Below are positions 10,301-18,464 of a stretch of 64,000 nucleotides of DNA, one piece after another. The translations under genes and the position numbers were made by a program. Origin of the DNA: Mycolicibacterium boenickei. GTDB taxonomy: Bacteria; Actinomycetota; Actinomycetes; Mycobacteriales; Mycobacteriaceae. How positions within the stretch are numbered: position 1 is the stretch's first letter; every line of letters starts with the position of its first letter. The notes beneath the pieces are model-generated. The model was given only the letters and a program-made list of their open reading frames with translations, was not told the DNA's origin and did no database searches. The DNA lies in contig NZ_AP022579.1 in assembly GCF_010731295.1 (NCBI RefSeq), forward strand, positions 5,332,001-5,396,000, given 5' to 3'.

Positions 10301-10804
10301 CATGCCGCGCCCGCCACCGCCGGACACCGCCTTGACGAACAGCGGGAACGTCATATCCCTTGCCGCAGCGACCAATTCGTCCACCGACGACGACGGCGCC
10401 GAGGACGACAGCACCGGCAAGCCCGCAGCCTTGGCCGCCGCGATCGCCCGCGCCTTGTTCCCGGTCAGTTCCAGAACCTGCGCCGAGGGGCCCACAAAGG
10501 TGATCCCCGCCTCCGCGCAGGCCGACGCCAGCTCCGGATTCTCCGACAAGAATCCGTATCCCGGATACACCGCGTCCGCGCCGGAATGCTGGGCGACCCT
10601 GATGATCTCGTCCACGGACAGGTACGCCCGTACCGGATGGCCGATCTCACCGATCTGATACGACTCGTCGGCCTTCAGGCGGTGCAGCGAATTGCGATCC
10701 TCGTACGGGTACACCGCCACCGTCGCGATGCCCATCTCATAGGCGGCACGAAAAGCGCGGATGGCGATCTCGCCACGATTGGCGACTAGCAGCTTGGAAA
10801 TCAC
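7385..10804 (-). CDS. pyc: Pyruvate carboxylase
   Basis: Pyc is a biotin enzyme that carboxylates pyruvate to oxaloacetate, feeding the TCA cycle and gluconeogenesis. The 1139-residue chain has, in order, an N-terminal biotin carboxylase domain (~1-450, beginning [15 protein letters not shown] and with the Gly-rich [10 protein letters not shown] loop), a carboxyltransferase domain (~530-800, starting near [12 protein letters not shown], with metal ligands in [10 protein letters not shown]), and a C-terminal biotinyl domain with the acceptor lysine in IEAMKMEA at about Lys1093. The start is GTG at 10804. It is intact and a little longer than the usual 1127. Confidence 0.98.
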   Translation of the reverse strand: MISKLLVANRGEIAIRAFRAAYEMGIATVAVYPYEDRNSLHRLKADESYQIGEIGHPVRAYLSVDEIIRVAQHSGADAVYPGYGFLSENPELASACAEAGITFVGPSAQVLELTGNKARAIAAAKAAGLPVLSSSAPSSSVDELVAAARDMTFPLFVKAVSGGGGRGMRRVTDPEALPEAVEAASREAESAFGDPAVYLEQAVINPRHIEVQILADTQGNVMHLFERDCSVQRRHQKVIELAPAPNLDPALRERICSDAVALARQIGYSCAGTIEFLLDERGHHVFIECNPRIQVEHTVTEEITDVDLVGSQLRIAAGESLADLGLSQDSLVIRGAAMQCRITTEDPANGFRPDTGRITAYRSPGGAGIRLDGGSNLGAEISAHFDSMLVKLTCRGRDFSTAVARAKRALAEFRIRGVSTNIPFLQAVIDDPDFRAGRVTTSFIDDRPQLLTAHTPADRGTKILNYLADITVNKPNGERPSAVYPQDKLPPLDLSSVPPAGSKQRLVELGPEGFARWMRDSKALGVTDTTFRDAHQSLLATRLRSTGLLKVAPYVARTMPQLLSIECWGGATYDVALRFLKEDPWERLAALREAVPNICLQMLLRGRNTVGYTPYPELVTSAFVDEATRTGIDIFRIFDALNNVESMRPAIDAVRETGTAIAEVAMSYTGDLSDPGENLYTLDYYLKLAEQIVDAGAHVLAIKDMAGLLRPHSAQLLVSALRSRFDLPVHVHTHDTPGGQLATYLAAWQAGASAVDGAAAPLAGTTSQPALSSIVAAAAHTEYDTGLSLDAVCDLEPYWEALRKVYAPFESGLPAPTGRVYTHEIPGGQLSNLRQQAIALGLGDRFEEIETAYAAADRVLGRLVKVTPSSKVVGDLALALVGAGVSAQEFAADPARYDIPDSVIGFLRGELGDPPGGWPEPLRTKALEGRGPAKPIQELSVEDEALLAAPGPKRQAALNRLLFPGPTKEFDSHRETYGDTSGLSANQFFYGLRYGEEHRVELERGVQLLIGLEAISDPDERGMRTVMCILNGQLRPITVCDRSIASEVPAAEKADRNNPDHVAAPFAGVVTVGVAVGDTVEAGATIATIEAMKMEAAITAPKAGTVERVAVAATAQVEGGDLLVVVGSAGRSEATGGSI

Positions 10805-10838
10805 GGGTAGACCTAACCGACAAGTTATTGCGGAAGTG

Positions 10839-11462
10839 TTACAGCAGCGTTGACCAGTATTCCCAGAAACGCACCAAGATCAACAGCACAAGTGAGGTGA
10901 ACCAGAGCGCCACCAGCGACCACCGCCACTGGTAGATCGCCCGGGCGACGGAGTTCGTGTGCAACGGCCGAAGCGCGATCGAACTCGTCACCACCAACAG
11001 CGGGATGGTCACCGCCCACACCACCATGCAGTACGGGCACAGAGCGCCGATGCGGTAAAGGCTCTGGAAGATCAGCCAGTGCACCATGACGGCACCGAAC
11101 AGCGTTCCGGCGGCGAACCCGGCCCAGTACCAGCGGGGCAGCCGAACGCCCGCCACCGCCAGCACACCGGTGACCAGGGTGACCGTGAACGCGACCACCC
11201 CGATCAGTGAGTTGGGGAATCCGAAGACCGATGCCTGCCACGTCGACATCACCGAACCGCACGAGATCACCGGGTTCAAACTGCACGACGGGACGTAGGA
11301 CGGATCAATCAGAAGCTCGATCTTCTCGACCGTGAGCGCCATCGCCGCCGCCAGGCCGAGAACACCTGCGATCAGCACCCAGACGGCACTGGCCTTGCCC
11401 ACGGCTACGGTGCGGGGCTCCTCGGTCCCGGGCTCGTCCAGCTCGGCGACGGCGTCACTCAT
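10839..11462 (-). CDS. Vitamin K epoxide reductase (VKOR) family membrane protein
   Basis: Bacterial VKOR plays the part of DsbB: it re-oxidises a DsbA-like protein and passes electrons to menaquinone in the membrane. The 207-residue protein has four to five predicted helices. Active-site cysteines are visible: the loop pair Cys60 and Cys68 (PSCSLNPVISCGS) and the CPYC motif at residues 142-145. The gene overlaps the stop of the DsbA-like gene by four bases (ATGA), so the partner pair is translationally coupled. It corresponds to Rv2968c. Confidence 0.95.
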   Translation of the reverse strand: MSDAVAELDEPGTEEPRTVAVGKASAVWVLIAGVLGLAAAMALTVEKIELLIDPSYVPSCSLNPVISCGSVMSTWQASVFGFPNSLIGVVAFTVTLVTGVLAVAGVRLPRWYWAGFAAGTLFGAVMVHWLIFQSLYRIGALCPYCMVVWAVTIPLLVVTSSIALRPLHTNSVARAIYQWRWSLVALWFTSLVLLILVRFWEYWSTLL

Positions 11463-12292
11463 GGGTTGGCCGGCGCCGGGACGGCTGGTGCGGCCGGGGC
11501 CGCGGGAGCAGCGGGTGCACCCGGGGCAGGCGCTGCGGGTGCGGCGGGGCCGGGGGCCGGGCCCTTCAACGCGGGCAGGTCGCCGACGACTTCCTTGACC
11601 TTCGCGATCAGCGCGTCAGGAGTGGTCGGGCTGTATTCCTCACCGTTGAACCGAATGGTCGGGGTCGAGTTGATACCGCTGGCCGCGGCCATGCCCTGCA
11701 CCATCTCGACGTAACGCCCCTTGGTGATGCAGTCGGGCACCTCACCGGCGGCGCCGGCCTGGCGGGCGAGCTCGATGATCCGGGCGTTGTCCGGGTAGAC
11801 ACCGCCGCCCTCCTCCGGCTGGATACCCGGGGTGAAGAGCGCGGAGTGGAATCGGCGGAACGCATCGACCGACTCGTCGGCGACGCAGTACGCGGCGCCA
11901 CCGGCCCGCGACGAGTAGCCGTTGCCGGCCTTGTCCAGGATCGCCACCATGTGGTAATCGACGGCTACCGCACCGGAGTCGATGAGCTTGTTGATGGTCG
12001 GGCCGAACTGCTGCTCCAGATGACCGCACGCGGGGCACAGGAAATCCTCGAAGAGGCTCAGCGTCACCTTGGGTTCCGACGTGCCCTCTTTGGTGATCAG
12101 GCTGGGCGCGGCGACGTGCACGGCCCTGGCCTCCCCGGAGGCCGGCCGCTTGTGGCCGGTCGTCACGATGTAGAGCACCAGGCCGACGGCGAACAGCACC
12201 ACAACGGCTGTCAGCCCGATCTGAACGAACAGGTTGCGCTTGCGGTCAGCCGCTTTGAGGTCGTACTTCGCGGTCTTCTTCGGTTTGGCCAC
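11459..12292 (-). CDS. Membrane-anchored DsbA-like thioredoxin-fold protein
   Basis: This is the probable oxidative-folding partner of the adjacent VKOR. The 277-residue protein has a basic N-terminus, one transmembrane anchor (~residues 23-45), then an extracytoplasmic thioredoxin fold with catalytic CPAC at 86-89 and a cis-Pro loop in INSTPTIRF. A C-terminal Pro/Ala tail (~245-277) looks disordered. It matches Rv2969c by position. Disulfide oxidase activity is inferred from the CxxC and the VKOR partner; isomerase activity is not excluded. Confidence 0.94.
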   Translation of the reverse strand: MAKPKKTAKYDLKAADRKRNLFVQIGLTAVVVLFAVGLVLYIVTTGHKRPASGEARAVHVAAPSLITKEGTSEPKVTLSLFEDFLCPACGHLEQQFGPTINKLIDSGAVAVDYHMVAILDKAGNGYSSRAGGAAYCVADESVDAFRRFHSALFTPGIQPEEGGGVYPDNARIIELARQAGAAGEVPDCITKGRYVEMVQGMAAASGINSTPTIRFNGEEYSPTTPDALIAKVKEVVGDLPALKGPAPGPAAPAAPAPGAPAAPAAPAAPAVPAPANP

Positions 12293-12319
12293 GTCGACCA
12301 GCGTACCGGCGCCGACAGG

Positions 12320-13456
12320 TCAACTTTCGGCGTGGCTGAGATGCGCGCGCAGCGCAGAGATCATCGCGCTCGTGGCAGTGGCGCTGCCGCCGCCCAGCGG
12401 AAAGAAGTTGGCGAATGCGTGGATCATCGAACGCTCTTCCCTGAGGTCCACCACCACCCCGGCGTCGCGCATCGCCCCCGCGTATCGGTTGCCCTCGTCC
12501 CGCAACGGATCGAAACCGGCCGTGACCACCAGCGCAGGCGGCAGGCCGGAGAGATCCTCGCTGAGCAACGGGGACACCAGCGGATCCTCGACGGACACCT
12601 CGGCACCGTCGAGGTAGTGCCCGGCAAACCAGTCCATGTCGCGTTTCTTCAGGAAGTAGCCGTCGGCGAACAGCGTCTTGGATCGCGTCTCACTCGAAAA
12701 GTCGGTGACCGGGTAGAGCAGCAACTGCAGCGCGGGCAGCGGCAGTTCGGAGTCACGTGCCTGCTGGCTGACCACGGCGGCCAGGTTGCCGCCCGCACTG
12801 TCTCCGCCGACGACGATCCGCGTGGCCCCCAGTCCGGCGGCGTGGTCGAGTGCCCAGCGGTAGGCGGCATAGGCGTCGTCGACCGCAGCCGGGGCCTTGT
12901 GCTCGGGTGCGAGCCGATAGTCGACCGAGATCACCTGGATCCCGCCGTCCCGGCAGATCAACCGGCACAGGCCGTCATGGGTATCGAGGTCGCCGATCAC
13001 GAAGCCGCCGCCGTGGAAGTACAGGAGCAGTGCGGGGATCGCAGGCGCTCCGGTGCCGTCGGGGACATACCGTCGCGACGGGATCGGCCCGGCCGGGCCG
13101 GGAATCGAAATCTCGGTCACGTCGGCGCGGATTCGGGCCTTCATCATGCCCGCCGTCACCCGCAGCGCGGCGCGCGAGACGGCGACACCGGACTCCGCAC
13201 TGTAATCGGCGACCAAACCGCCGACGCCTGCCGCCCGTTGGGCGGCAAGGGTGAACTGCAGCGTGGTGTCCAAGGTGTTTCCGTCGACGGTCACCGAACG
13301 CCCGCCCAGCAGCAGTCGCTTGGTCCGATCCGAGATCCGGGGAATCGCGGCCAGGGTGAACCCGGTCGCCCGCTCGAGCAGCGCCTGTCTGACCATGTCC
13401 CGGCGATCACCGTTAGATCCGCCTCTTGCCTGCCCGCCTGGCAGACTTTCAGTCAT
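12320..13456 (-). CDS. lipN: HSL-family alpha/beta-hydrolase esterase (LipN-like)
   Basis: This hormone-sensitive-lipase-type carboxylesterase probably hydrolyses short acyl esters. The 378-residue protein carries the oxyanion-hole motif YFHGGGFVIG (~residue 150), the nucleophile elbow GGDSAGGN, the acid in DPLRDEG and the His in MIHAF. The ATG at 13456 has AGAAGGAG just upstream, so it is preferred over a longer frame. That ATG and the ATG of the divergent aldo-keto reductase interlock in the tetramer CATG. By position it equals Rv2970c. Confidence 0.92.
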   Translation of the reverse strand: MTESLPGGQARGGSNGDRRDMVRQALLERATGFTLAAIPRISDRTKRLLLGGRSVTVDGNTLDTTLQFTLAAQRAAGVGGLVADYSAESGVAVSRAALRVTAGMMKARIRADVTEISIPGPAGPIPSRRYVPDGTGAPAIPALLLYFHGGGFVIGDLDTHDGLCRLICRDGGIQVISVDYRLAPEHKAPAAVDDAYAAYRWALDHAAGLGATRIVVGGDSAGGNLAAVVSQQARDSELPLPALQLLLYPVTDFSSETRSKTLFADGYFLKKRDMDWFAGHYLDGAEVSVEDPLVSPLLSEDLSGLPPALVVTAGFDPLRDEGNRYAGAMRDAGVVVDLREERSMIHAFANFFPLGGGSATATSAMISALRAHLSHAES

Positions 13457-14297
13457 GGCTGCTCCTTCTGTGAGTCCTCGTGTCACGCTCAACGACGGTA
13501 ATTCGATACCGCAAGTCGGGTTGGGGGTTTGGCAGACCCCCGCCGAGGAGACGGTGCGCGCCGTCAGCGCGGCCCTGCAAGCCGGGTACCGGCACATCGA
13601 CACCGCCGCTGCCTACCAGAACGAGACCGAGACCGGTCGCGGCCTGGTCGAATCCGGTGTCCCCCGCGAGGACGTGTTCCTGGTGACCAAACTGTGGAAC
13701 AGCGACCAGGGATACGACTCGACGCTGGCCGCGTTCGATGCCAGCCTGAACCGGCTCGGCGTCGACTATCTCGACCTGTACCTCATCCACTGGCCGGTGC
13801 CTGCCAACAACGCCTACGTCGACACGTTCAAGGCGTTCGCGCACCTGCACGATCAGGGCCGGGTCCGGTCCATCGGGGTGAGCAACTTCGCTCCCGAACA
13901 CCTGAACGTTCTCATCGACTCCACCGGGATCGTGCCCGCGGTCAATCAGGTCGAACTGCATCCGCTGCTACCGCAACGCGAGCTTCGCGAAGTGCACGCC
14001 CGATTGGGCATCGCCACCGAGGCGTGGAGCCCGCTGGGCCAGGGATCTCTGCTCTCCGATCCCGTCATCACCGGCATCGCCGAGCGGCACGGTAAAACCC
14101 CCGCCCAGGTACTGATTAGGTGGCATATCCATCTGGGTAATATCGTCATCCCCAAGTCGGTGAACCCAGCGCGGATTGTGAGTAATTTCGACGTGTTCGA
14201 TTTCGATCTGGACGAATCGGATATGTCGGCCATCGCCACGTTGGAGACGGATACACGCCTGGGACCCGATCCTCGAACCTTCAACTTCACAGGATAG
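13455..14297 (+). CDS. Aldo-keto reductase, first of a tandem pair
   Basis: This NADPH-dependent aldo-keto reductase of 280 residues has the catalytic tetrad in recognisable places: Asp and Tyr in DTAAAYQNE, Lys in LVTKLWN and His in LIHWPVP. The nucleotide-binding C-terminal part contains [11 protein letters not shown]. It is followed five bases later by a close paralogue, a tandem arrangement also known in M. smegmatis, where M. tuberculosis has only Rv2971. No clear ribosome site precedes ATG 13455, and GTG 13470 is an alternative. The substrate (aldehyde, ketone or methylglyoxal-type) cannot be assigned. Confidence 0.93.
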   Translation: MAAPSVSPRVTLNDGNSIPQVGLGVWQTPAEETVRAVSAALQAGYRHIDTAAAYQNETETGRGLVESGVPREDVFLVTKLWNSDQGYDSTLAAFDASLNRLGVDYLDLYLIHWPVPANNAYVDTFKAFAHLHDQGRVRSIGVSNFAPEHLNVLIDSTGIVPAVNQVELHPLLPQRELREVHARLGIATEAWSPLGQGSLLSDPVITGIAERHGKTPAQVLIRWHIHLGNIVIPKSVNPARIVSNFDVFDFDLDESDMSAIATLETDTRLGPDPRTFNFTG

Positions 14298-14302
14298 GTG
14301 CC

Positions 14303-15145
14303 ATGACCTCCTCGGACGGGGCTGCGATTCCCACCGTCAAGCTCAACGACGACCGTACGATCCCGGTCGTCGGATTCGGCGTCGGCGGGCTCTCGGATTC
14401 CGAAGCGGAGCGCGTGGTGTCGGCGGCGCTGGAGGCCGGGCACCGCCTGATCGACACCGCCGCCTCCTACGACAACGAGGCCGGCGTCGGGCGCGCCATC
14501 GCGGCATCGGGCATTCCGCGCGAGGAGATCTCGGTGACCACCAAGCTGGCCATCAGCGATCAGGGTTTCCAGTCATCGCAGAACGCCGGGCGCGCCAGCC
14601 TGGAGCGGCTCGGCCTGGACTATGTGGACCTGTACCTGATCCATTGGCCCGGCAACGACATCGGCAAATACGTCGACAGCTGGGGCGGGCTGATGGCGCT
14701 GAAGCAGGAGGGGCTGGCCCGCTCCACCGGCGTGTCCAACTTCAGTCCGGAGAATCTGTCGACCATCGTCGATCTGACCTTCGTCGCGCCCGCGGTCAAC
14801 CAGATCGAGCTGCATCCGTTGCTCAACCAGAGCGCCTGGCGCGCAGCCAATGCCAAGTACAACGTCGCGACGGAGGCCTACAGCCCGCTCGGCGTCGGCA
14901 ATCTGCTCGACAACCCGGCTGTCACCGCCATTGCCGAGGCGCATGGCAAGACTCCGGCGCAGGTGCTCATCCGGTGGAGCATCCAATTGGGCAACATCGT
15001 GATCTCCCGCTCGACCAACCCGGAGCGGATCGCGTCCAATCTCGACGTGTTCGGCTTCGAGCTGACCGCCGAGCAGATGGACAGCCTCAGCGGGCTCGAC
15101 AATGGCACCCGGTTCCGGCCCGACCCGGCGACCTACACCGGCTGA
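14303..15145 (+). CDS. Aldo-keto reductase, second of a tandem pair
   Basis: This 280-residue paralogue of the preceding gene shows the same tetrad: [16 protein letters not shown] and LIHWPGN. The two proteins share length and motif order, pointing to duplication. It lies five bases after the first gene, so both should be on one mRNA. Of the two, this one looks more like M. tuberculosis Rv2971, for example in the shared stretches [10 protein letters not shown] and [17 protein letters not shown]. The 3' end overlaps the convergent TetR gene by 13 bases. Confidence 0.93.
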   Translation: MTSSDGAAIPTVKLNDDRTIPVVGFGVGGLSDSEAERVVSAALEAGHRLIDTAASYDNEAGVGRAIAASGIPREEISVTTKLAISDQGFQSSQNAGRASLERLGLDYVDLYLIHWPGNDIGKYVDSWGGLMALKQEGLARSTGVSNFSPENLSTIVDLTFVAPAVNQIELHPLLNQSAWRAANAKYNVATEAYSPLGVGNLLDNPAVTAIAEAHGKTPAQVLIRWSIQLGNIVISRSTNPERIASNLDVFGFELTAEQMDSLSGLDNGTRFRPDPATYTG

Positions 15146-15726
15146 TCCCCGCGGAGCTGCCTGACGTGCCGGTGCACCGCTGCGGTGACGCGTTCGATGT
15201 CACCGGTCGCCAGCACGTCCAGCAGGGCCCCGCGTAACACCGCCAACGCCAGGGTTCGGGCAGCAGCGCCGGTTTCGGCGTCTTTCTCGTGCGCGGGTTG
15301 GGATTTCGCCAACACGTCGAGCCAATCCTCGACGGTTTCACCTGCGAAGCCCGCCCACGCTCCGTCCGGTTCGACGAGGGAGCGCGCGTACGCCTCGGCC
15401 CACAGCGTCAGCAGCGGCCGGTGTTCCACGGCGACAAGCCAACTCCACACCTTCTCGACCGCCGCGGCCAACCCGGCTGCGTGGGTGTCGCCGTCTCGGA
15501 GGCGCTCAAGGAGCGCGAGTTCGTCGGTGCGGGCCCGCGCCAGTAGCGCACGCACCAGGCCGTCCTTGCTGCCGAACAGGAACAGCAGTACGCGCGGACT
15601 GGTCCCGATCGCCGCCGCCAGCGGGCGTAGCGACAAATCACTGAGGCCGTGGGCGAGCGCGTACCGATATGCGGCCTCGAGGAGTTCGATTTTCCGGGCT
15701 GACGGGGTTGTCGTGTCCACGGCCAC
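15133..15726 (-). CDS. TetR/AcrR-family regulator
   Basis: This 197-residue repressor-type protein has an N-terminal helix-turn-helix (~residues 10-58), with [20 protein letters not shown] as recognition helix and following turn. The remainder is a helical ligand-binding domain of unknown ligand. It is divergent from a GNAT acetyltransferase gene across 61 bases that contain a 9-base perfect inverted repeat, so self-regulation and control of that gene are likely. Its 3' end overlaps the second aldo-keto reductase. Confidence 0.9.
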   Translation of the reverse strand: MAVDTTTPSARKIELLEAAYRYALAHGLSDLSLRPLAAAIGTSPRVLLFLFGSKDGLVRALLARARTDELALLERLRDGDTHAAGLAAAVEKVWSWLVAVEHRPLLTLWAEAYARSLVEPDGAWAGFAGETVEDWLDVLAKSQPAHEKDAETGAAARTLALAVLRGALLDVLATGDIERVTAAVHRHVRQLRGDQPV

Positions 15727-15739
15727 GTTGATAGCCTAC

Positions 15740-15767
15740 CGCTACTGAAACGAGTGTGTCAGTAGCG
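15740..15767. promoter_or_regulatory. Inverted repeat, candidate TetR operator
   Basis: Two perfect 9-base arms, CGCTACTGA (15740-15748) and TCAGTAGCG (15759-15767), are separated by 10 bases. The site fills the middle of the short intergenic region between the divergent TetR (start 15726) and GNAT (start 15788) genes. The position and symmetry fit a TetR dimer site; binding is inferred. Confidence 0.6.
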
Positions 15768-15787
15768 TTCGATCCGGAGGTCCAGCG

Positions 15788-16294
15788 ATGTCGCAGGCCA
15801 TCGACCAGAGGCGCGTCGTGCTGCGGCGCGCCGACCGTCCCGGCGATCTGGGCTGGGTGGTGCTGGCCCACGGTGAGGTCTACGACCAGCAGTTCGGCTG
15901 GAACACCGACTTCGAGACGCTCGTCGCCCGGATCGTGGCGGACTACGCCGACAACCGTGACCCGGCCCGGGAAGCCGGCTGGATCGCCGAAGTCGACGGC
16001 GAGCGCGCCGGATGCATCTTCTGCATGGCATCCGGCGAGCCGGCCGTGGCGAAGCTGCGCATCCTGTTGGTCACCCCCGGCGCACGTGGGCTGGGACTGG
16101 GCACGCGCCTGGTCGAGGAGTGCCTGCGGTTCGCTCGCGAGGCCGGCTATGTCCAGGTCACCCTATGGACCAACGACGTACTCGTCGCCGCCCGAAAGAT
16201 CTACCAGGACTTCGGTTTCCGACTCATCGATGAGGAACGTCACCACAGTTTCGGCCACGACCTCAACGGCCAGAACTGGGTGCTCGATCTGTAG
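15788..16294 (+). CDS. GNAT-family N-acetyltransferase
   Basis: This acetyl-CoA-dependent N-acetyltransferase of 168 residues has the motif A/B core at ILLVTPGARGLGLGTRLVEE, with the acetyl-CoA pyrophosphate loop RGLGLGTR, and the C-terminal stretch ARKIYQDFGFRL typical of GNATs. A GGAGG sits seven bases before ATG 15788. It is divergently transcribed from a TetR gene and probably controlled by it. Such MarR/TetR-associated GNATs often modify small molecules, but the acceptor here is unknown. The 3' end overlaps the convergent second TetR gene by 32 bases. Confidence 0.9.
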   Translation: MSQAIDQRRVVLRRADRPGDLGWVVLAHGEVYDQQFGWNTDFETLVARIVADYADNRDPAREAGWIAEVDGERAGCIFCMASGEPAVAKLRILLVTPGARGLGLGTRLVEECLRFAREAGYVQVTLWTNDVLVAARKIYQDFGFRLIDEERHHSFGHDLNGQNWVLDL

Positions 16295-17000
16295 TTCCGA
16301 CAGCTGCCGCCCGGCACCCGACCAGATCCACGATGAGATCGAGCGTGGCCTCGAACTCATCGTCCCGGTCGAAGCGGGCGAGGTAGGGCGCCGCGGCCGT
16401 CACCTCGGCCAGACCCGACGCTTCCAGCGTCTTCCGGCGTTCGGCGATCCCGTCGGCGGTACCGGCACCGAACGTCGGCCCGGCCGACACCTCGCGCAAC
16501 AGGGTGCCGATCAAGGCGGCGAGCAAGGTCCGCAGCAGGTGCACGGCCTCCCTCGCCGAGATGCCGGTCCGACGCAGCACCGTGAGCACGGCCTCGATGG
16601 GTGCCAACCCGGACATCGATGACAGCTGCCGGGTCAGCACCAGGGTCGCCGCCTCAGGATGAGCCAGCGTGACGCGGCGGAATTCATGCCCAAGCGCCCG
16701 CAGGTCGGCGCCGAAATCGCCAGTGGCAGGCGGGATCCGAAGCTGTTCCAGGACGTGTTCGGCGACCGCGTCGAGCAGGTCGTCCTTGCCTTCGACGTAG
16801 TGATAGAGGCTCTTGGCGTCGACGCCCAACACCCGGCCGACCGAGCGCATGCTCACCGCCGCGATTCCCTCGCCGTCGATCACCGCGAGGGCGGCATCGC
16901 GGATCGCCGCCCGGGTCAACTGGGCCTGCGCCTTGGGTGGCCTGCCGCGGCGCGGCGCGCCGTCGGCCTGCCTGTTCGCCGCACCGGTCATGGCTGGCAT
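16263..17000 (-). CDS. TetR-family regulator with TetR_C-type ligand domain
   Basis: This 245-residue regulator has a basic leader (RRGRPPKAQAQ), a helix-turn-helix in ~residues 30-75 with VLGVDAKSLYHYVEGKDDLL, and a C-terminal domain resembling that of the classic Tet repressor. It is divergent from the NTF2-like gene, and the intergenic region holds two CCAC-N3-GTGG palindromes that are probable operators. ATG 17000 is used; ATG 16991 is possible. The ligand is unknown. Confidence 0.9.
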   Translation of the reverse strand: MPAMTGAANRQADGAPRRGRPPKAQAQLTRAAIRDAALAVIDGEGIAAVSMRSVGRVLGVDAKSLYHYVEGKDDLLDAVAEHVLEQLRIPPATGDFGADLRALGHEFRRVTLAHPEAATLVLTRQLSSMSGLAPIEAVLTVLRRTGISAREAVHLLRTLLAALIGTLLREVSAGPTFGAGTADGIAERRKTLEASGLAEVTAAAPYLARFDRDDEFEATLDLIVDLVGCRAAAVGTTDRAPSSGR

Positions 17001-17018
17001 TGTTCCTCACCCGTTGCT

Positions 17019-17067
17019 ATTCCCACAGTGTGGGGTTATTTTACAATAAATCCACCCCGTGGGAATA
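17019..17067. promoter_or_regulatory. Twin palindromic operators between TetR and NTF2-like genes
   Basis: Two sites share the core CCAC-N3-GTGG: one at 17023-17033 within ATTCCCACAGTGTGGGGTT, the other at 17052-17062 within AATCCACCCCGTGGGAATA. Their centres are 29 bases apart, close to three helical turns. In addition TATTCCCAC (17018) and GTGGGAATA (17059) form an outer inverted repeat over the pair. The pair occupies most of the divergent promoter, which fits two cooperating repressor dimers. Binding by the adjacent TetR protein is inferred. Confidence 0.65.
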
Positions 17068-17088
17068 ATGCCCGTACAGGAGCACACG

Positions 17089-17643
17089 ATGCCCGACCGC
17101 CTACTCATGCCACCCGTCGAGGTCTTACAGGCGCGCGAGAAACTCGTCCTCGATCACTTCCACGACGAGGTGCGGCAGGACTGGGACGACGTGCTGGCCA
17201 CATTCCCCCACCCGCACTACGAGATCATCCCCACCCTCACCGTGCACGACGGTGACGCAGAGGTCCGCGATTACTACCACGACACGCGCGTCGCATTCCC
17301 CGACCAGGACCATGAGATCATCGCGCTGCGCCACAGTGCCGACGCCGTCATCGTCGAATTCTGGTTGATCGGAACACATCTGGGCCCACTCGGCGCCATC
17401 CCACCGACCGGCGGCCGACACCGGACCAGGATGACGGCGTACTTCATCTTCGACGAGGACGAGAATCTGGTCACCGAGCGGATCTACTTCGACGCCCTGT
17501 CGATGTTCGGTCAACTGCTCGCCGGGCTCAATCTGCGCGACCCGCGCAACTGGCCGCGGGTGATCCGTGGCCTGCGAGGACTGCGGGCGATGTCCAGCAC
17601 TCCGAACCCGCTCCTCGTCGACACCGCGCCGGTCGAGCTGTAG
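17089..17643 (+). CDS. SnoaL/NTF2-like fold protein
   Basis: This 184-residue protein appears to have a cone-shaped NTF2-like fold of the SnoaL/ester-cyclase type (EVRDYYHDTRVAFPDQDHEI, then an HRTRMTAYFIFDEDENLVTERIYFD strand pair). Members include polyketide cyclases, hydratases and non-enzymatic ligand binders, so the reaction is not assignable. ATG 17089 has AGGAG upstream, favoured over ATG 17068 or GTG 17059. It begins a two-gene unit with the metallo-hydrolase five bases downstream and is divergent from a TetR regulator. Confidence 0.8.
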   Translation: MPDRLLMPPVEVLQAREKLVLDHFHDEVRQDWDDVLATFPHPHYEIIPTLTVHDGDAEVRDYYHDTRVAFPDQDHEIIALRHSADAVIVEFWLIGTHLGPLGAIPPTGGRHRTRMTAYFIFDEDENLVTERIYFDALSMFGQLLAGLNLRDPRNWPRVIRGLRGLRAMSSTPNPLLVDTAPVEL

Positions 17644-17648
17644 CCGGG

Positions 17649-18443
17649 ATGAAGGTCCATCACCTCAACTGCGGCACCATGCGGCCGCCCGCGACCCCGG
17701 GCGGGCTGGTCTGCCACGTGTTGTTGATCGAGACCGATCACGGCCTTGCCCTGGTCGACTCGGGTTTCGGCTTGCACGATATTGCGGCACCCGGGCCGCG
17801 TTTCGGCGCCGCGCGGTTCCTCGTTCGCCCTGTCTACGACCCCGCTGAAGCGGCGGTCAACCAGATCCGCGAACTCGGGCATGATCCGCGAGATGTCCGT
17901 GACATCGTGCTCACCCATCTCGATGCCGATCACGCCGGCGGCCTTGCCGACTTCCCTTGGGCCAGAGTTCATCTCACTGCCATCGAATCATTCGCCGCCG
18001 CCCACCCCGCGACATTCGTGGAGAAGCAGCGCTACCGTCGAGCCCAACGCGCTCACGGCCCGATACTCGTCGAGCACCACCCGGCCGCCGGCGAAGCCTG
18101 GCGCGGTTTTCCGGGCGCGAAGGACCTCAGCGAGATCTCGCCGGGGATCGTATTGATTCCGCTACCCGGGCACACCCGCGGCCATGCGGCGGTCGCGGTG
18201 GACACCGGGTCACGCTGGATCCTGCATGCCGGGGATGCGTTCTACCACCACGGGCAGGTCGACGGTAGTCACTCTGCGCCGCGGACGCTCACCGCCCCCG
18301 AACGGGCTGTCGCGTTCGACCGCAAGCAGGTCCGGGCCAATCATCGCAGGCTGGCCGAACTCTCGACCGCCGGCGAACCGGATCTACTGCTGGTCAATGC
18401 GCACAGCCCCCACTTACTGGACCGCGCCATCGAGAGCAGCTGA
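17649..18443 (+). CDS. Metallo-beta-lactamase-fold hydrolase
   Basis: This 264-residue protein has the MBL fold: the metal motif THLDADHAGG (~residues 87-96, with HxDxDH rather than the common HxHxDH), a later metal ligand in PLPGHTRGH, and another in LHAGDAFYH. The pattern is close to lactonase-type MBL enzymes, but the substrate is not known. The gene follows the NTF2-like gene by five bases and probably shares its TetR-controlled promoter. It converges on the HNH gene. Confidence 0.88.
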   Translation: MKVHHLNCGTMRPPATPGGLVCHVLLIETDHGLALVDSGFGLHDIAAPGPRFGAARFLVRPVYDPAEAAVNQIRELGHDPRDVRDIVLTHLDADHAGGLADFPWARVHLTAIESFAAAHPATFVEKQRYRRAQRAHGPILVEHHPAAGEAWRGFPGAKDLSEISPGIVLIPLPGHTRGHAAVAVDTGSRWILHAGDAFYHHGQVDGSHSAPRTLTAPERAVAFDRKQVRANHRRLAELSTAGEPDLLLVNAHSPHLLDRAIESS

Positions 18444-18464
18444 CGCAGGGCGGAATTCCCGCGG

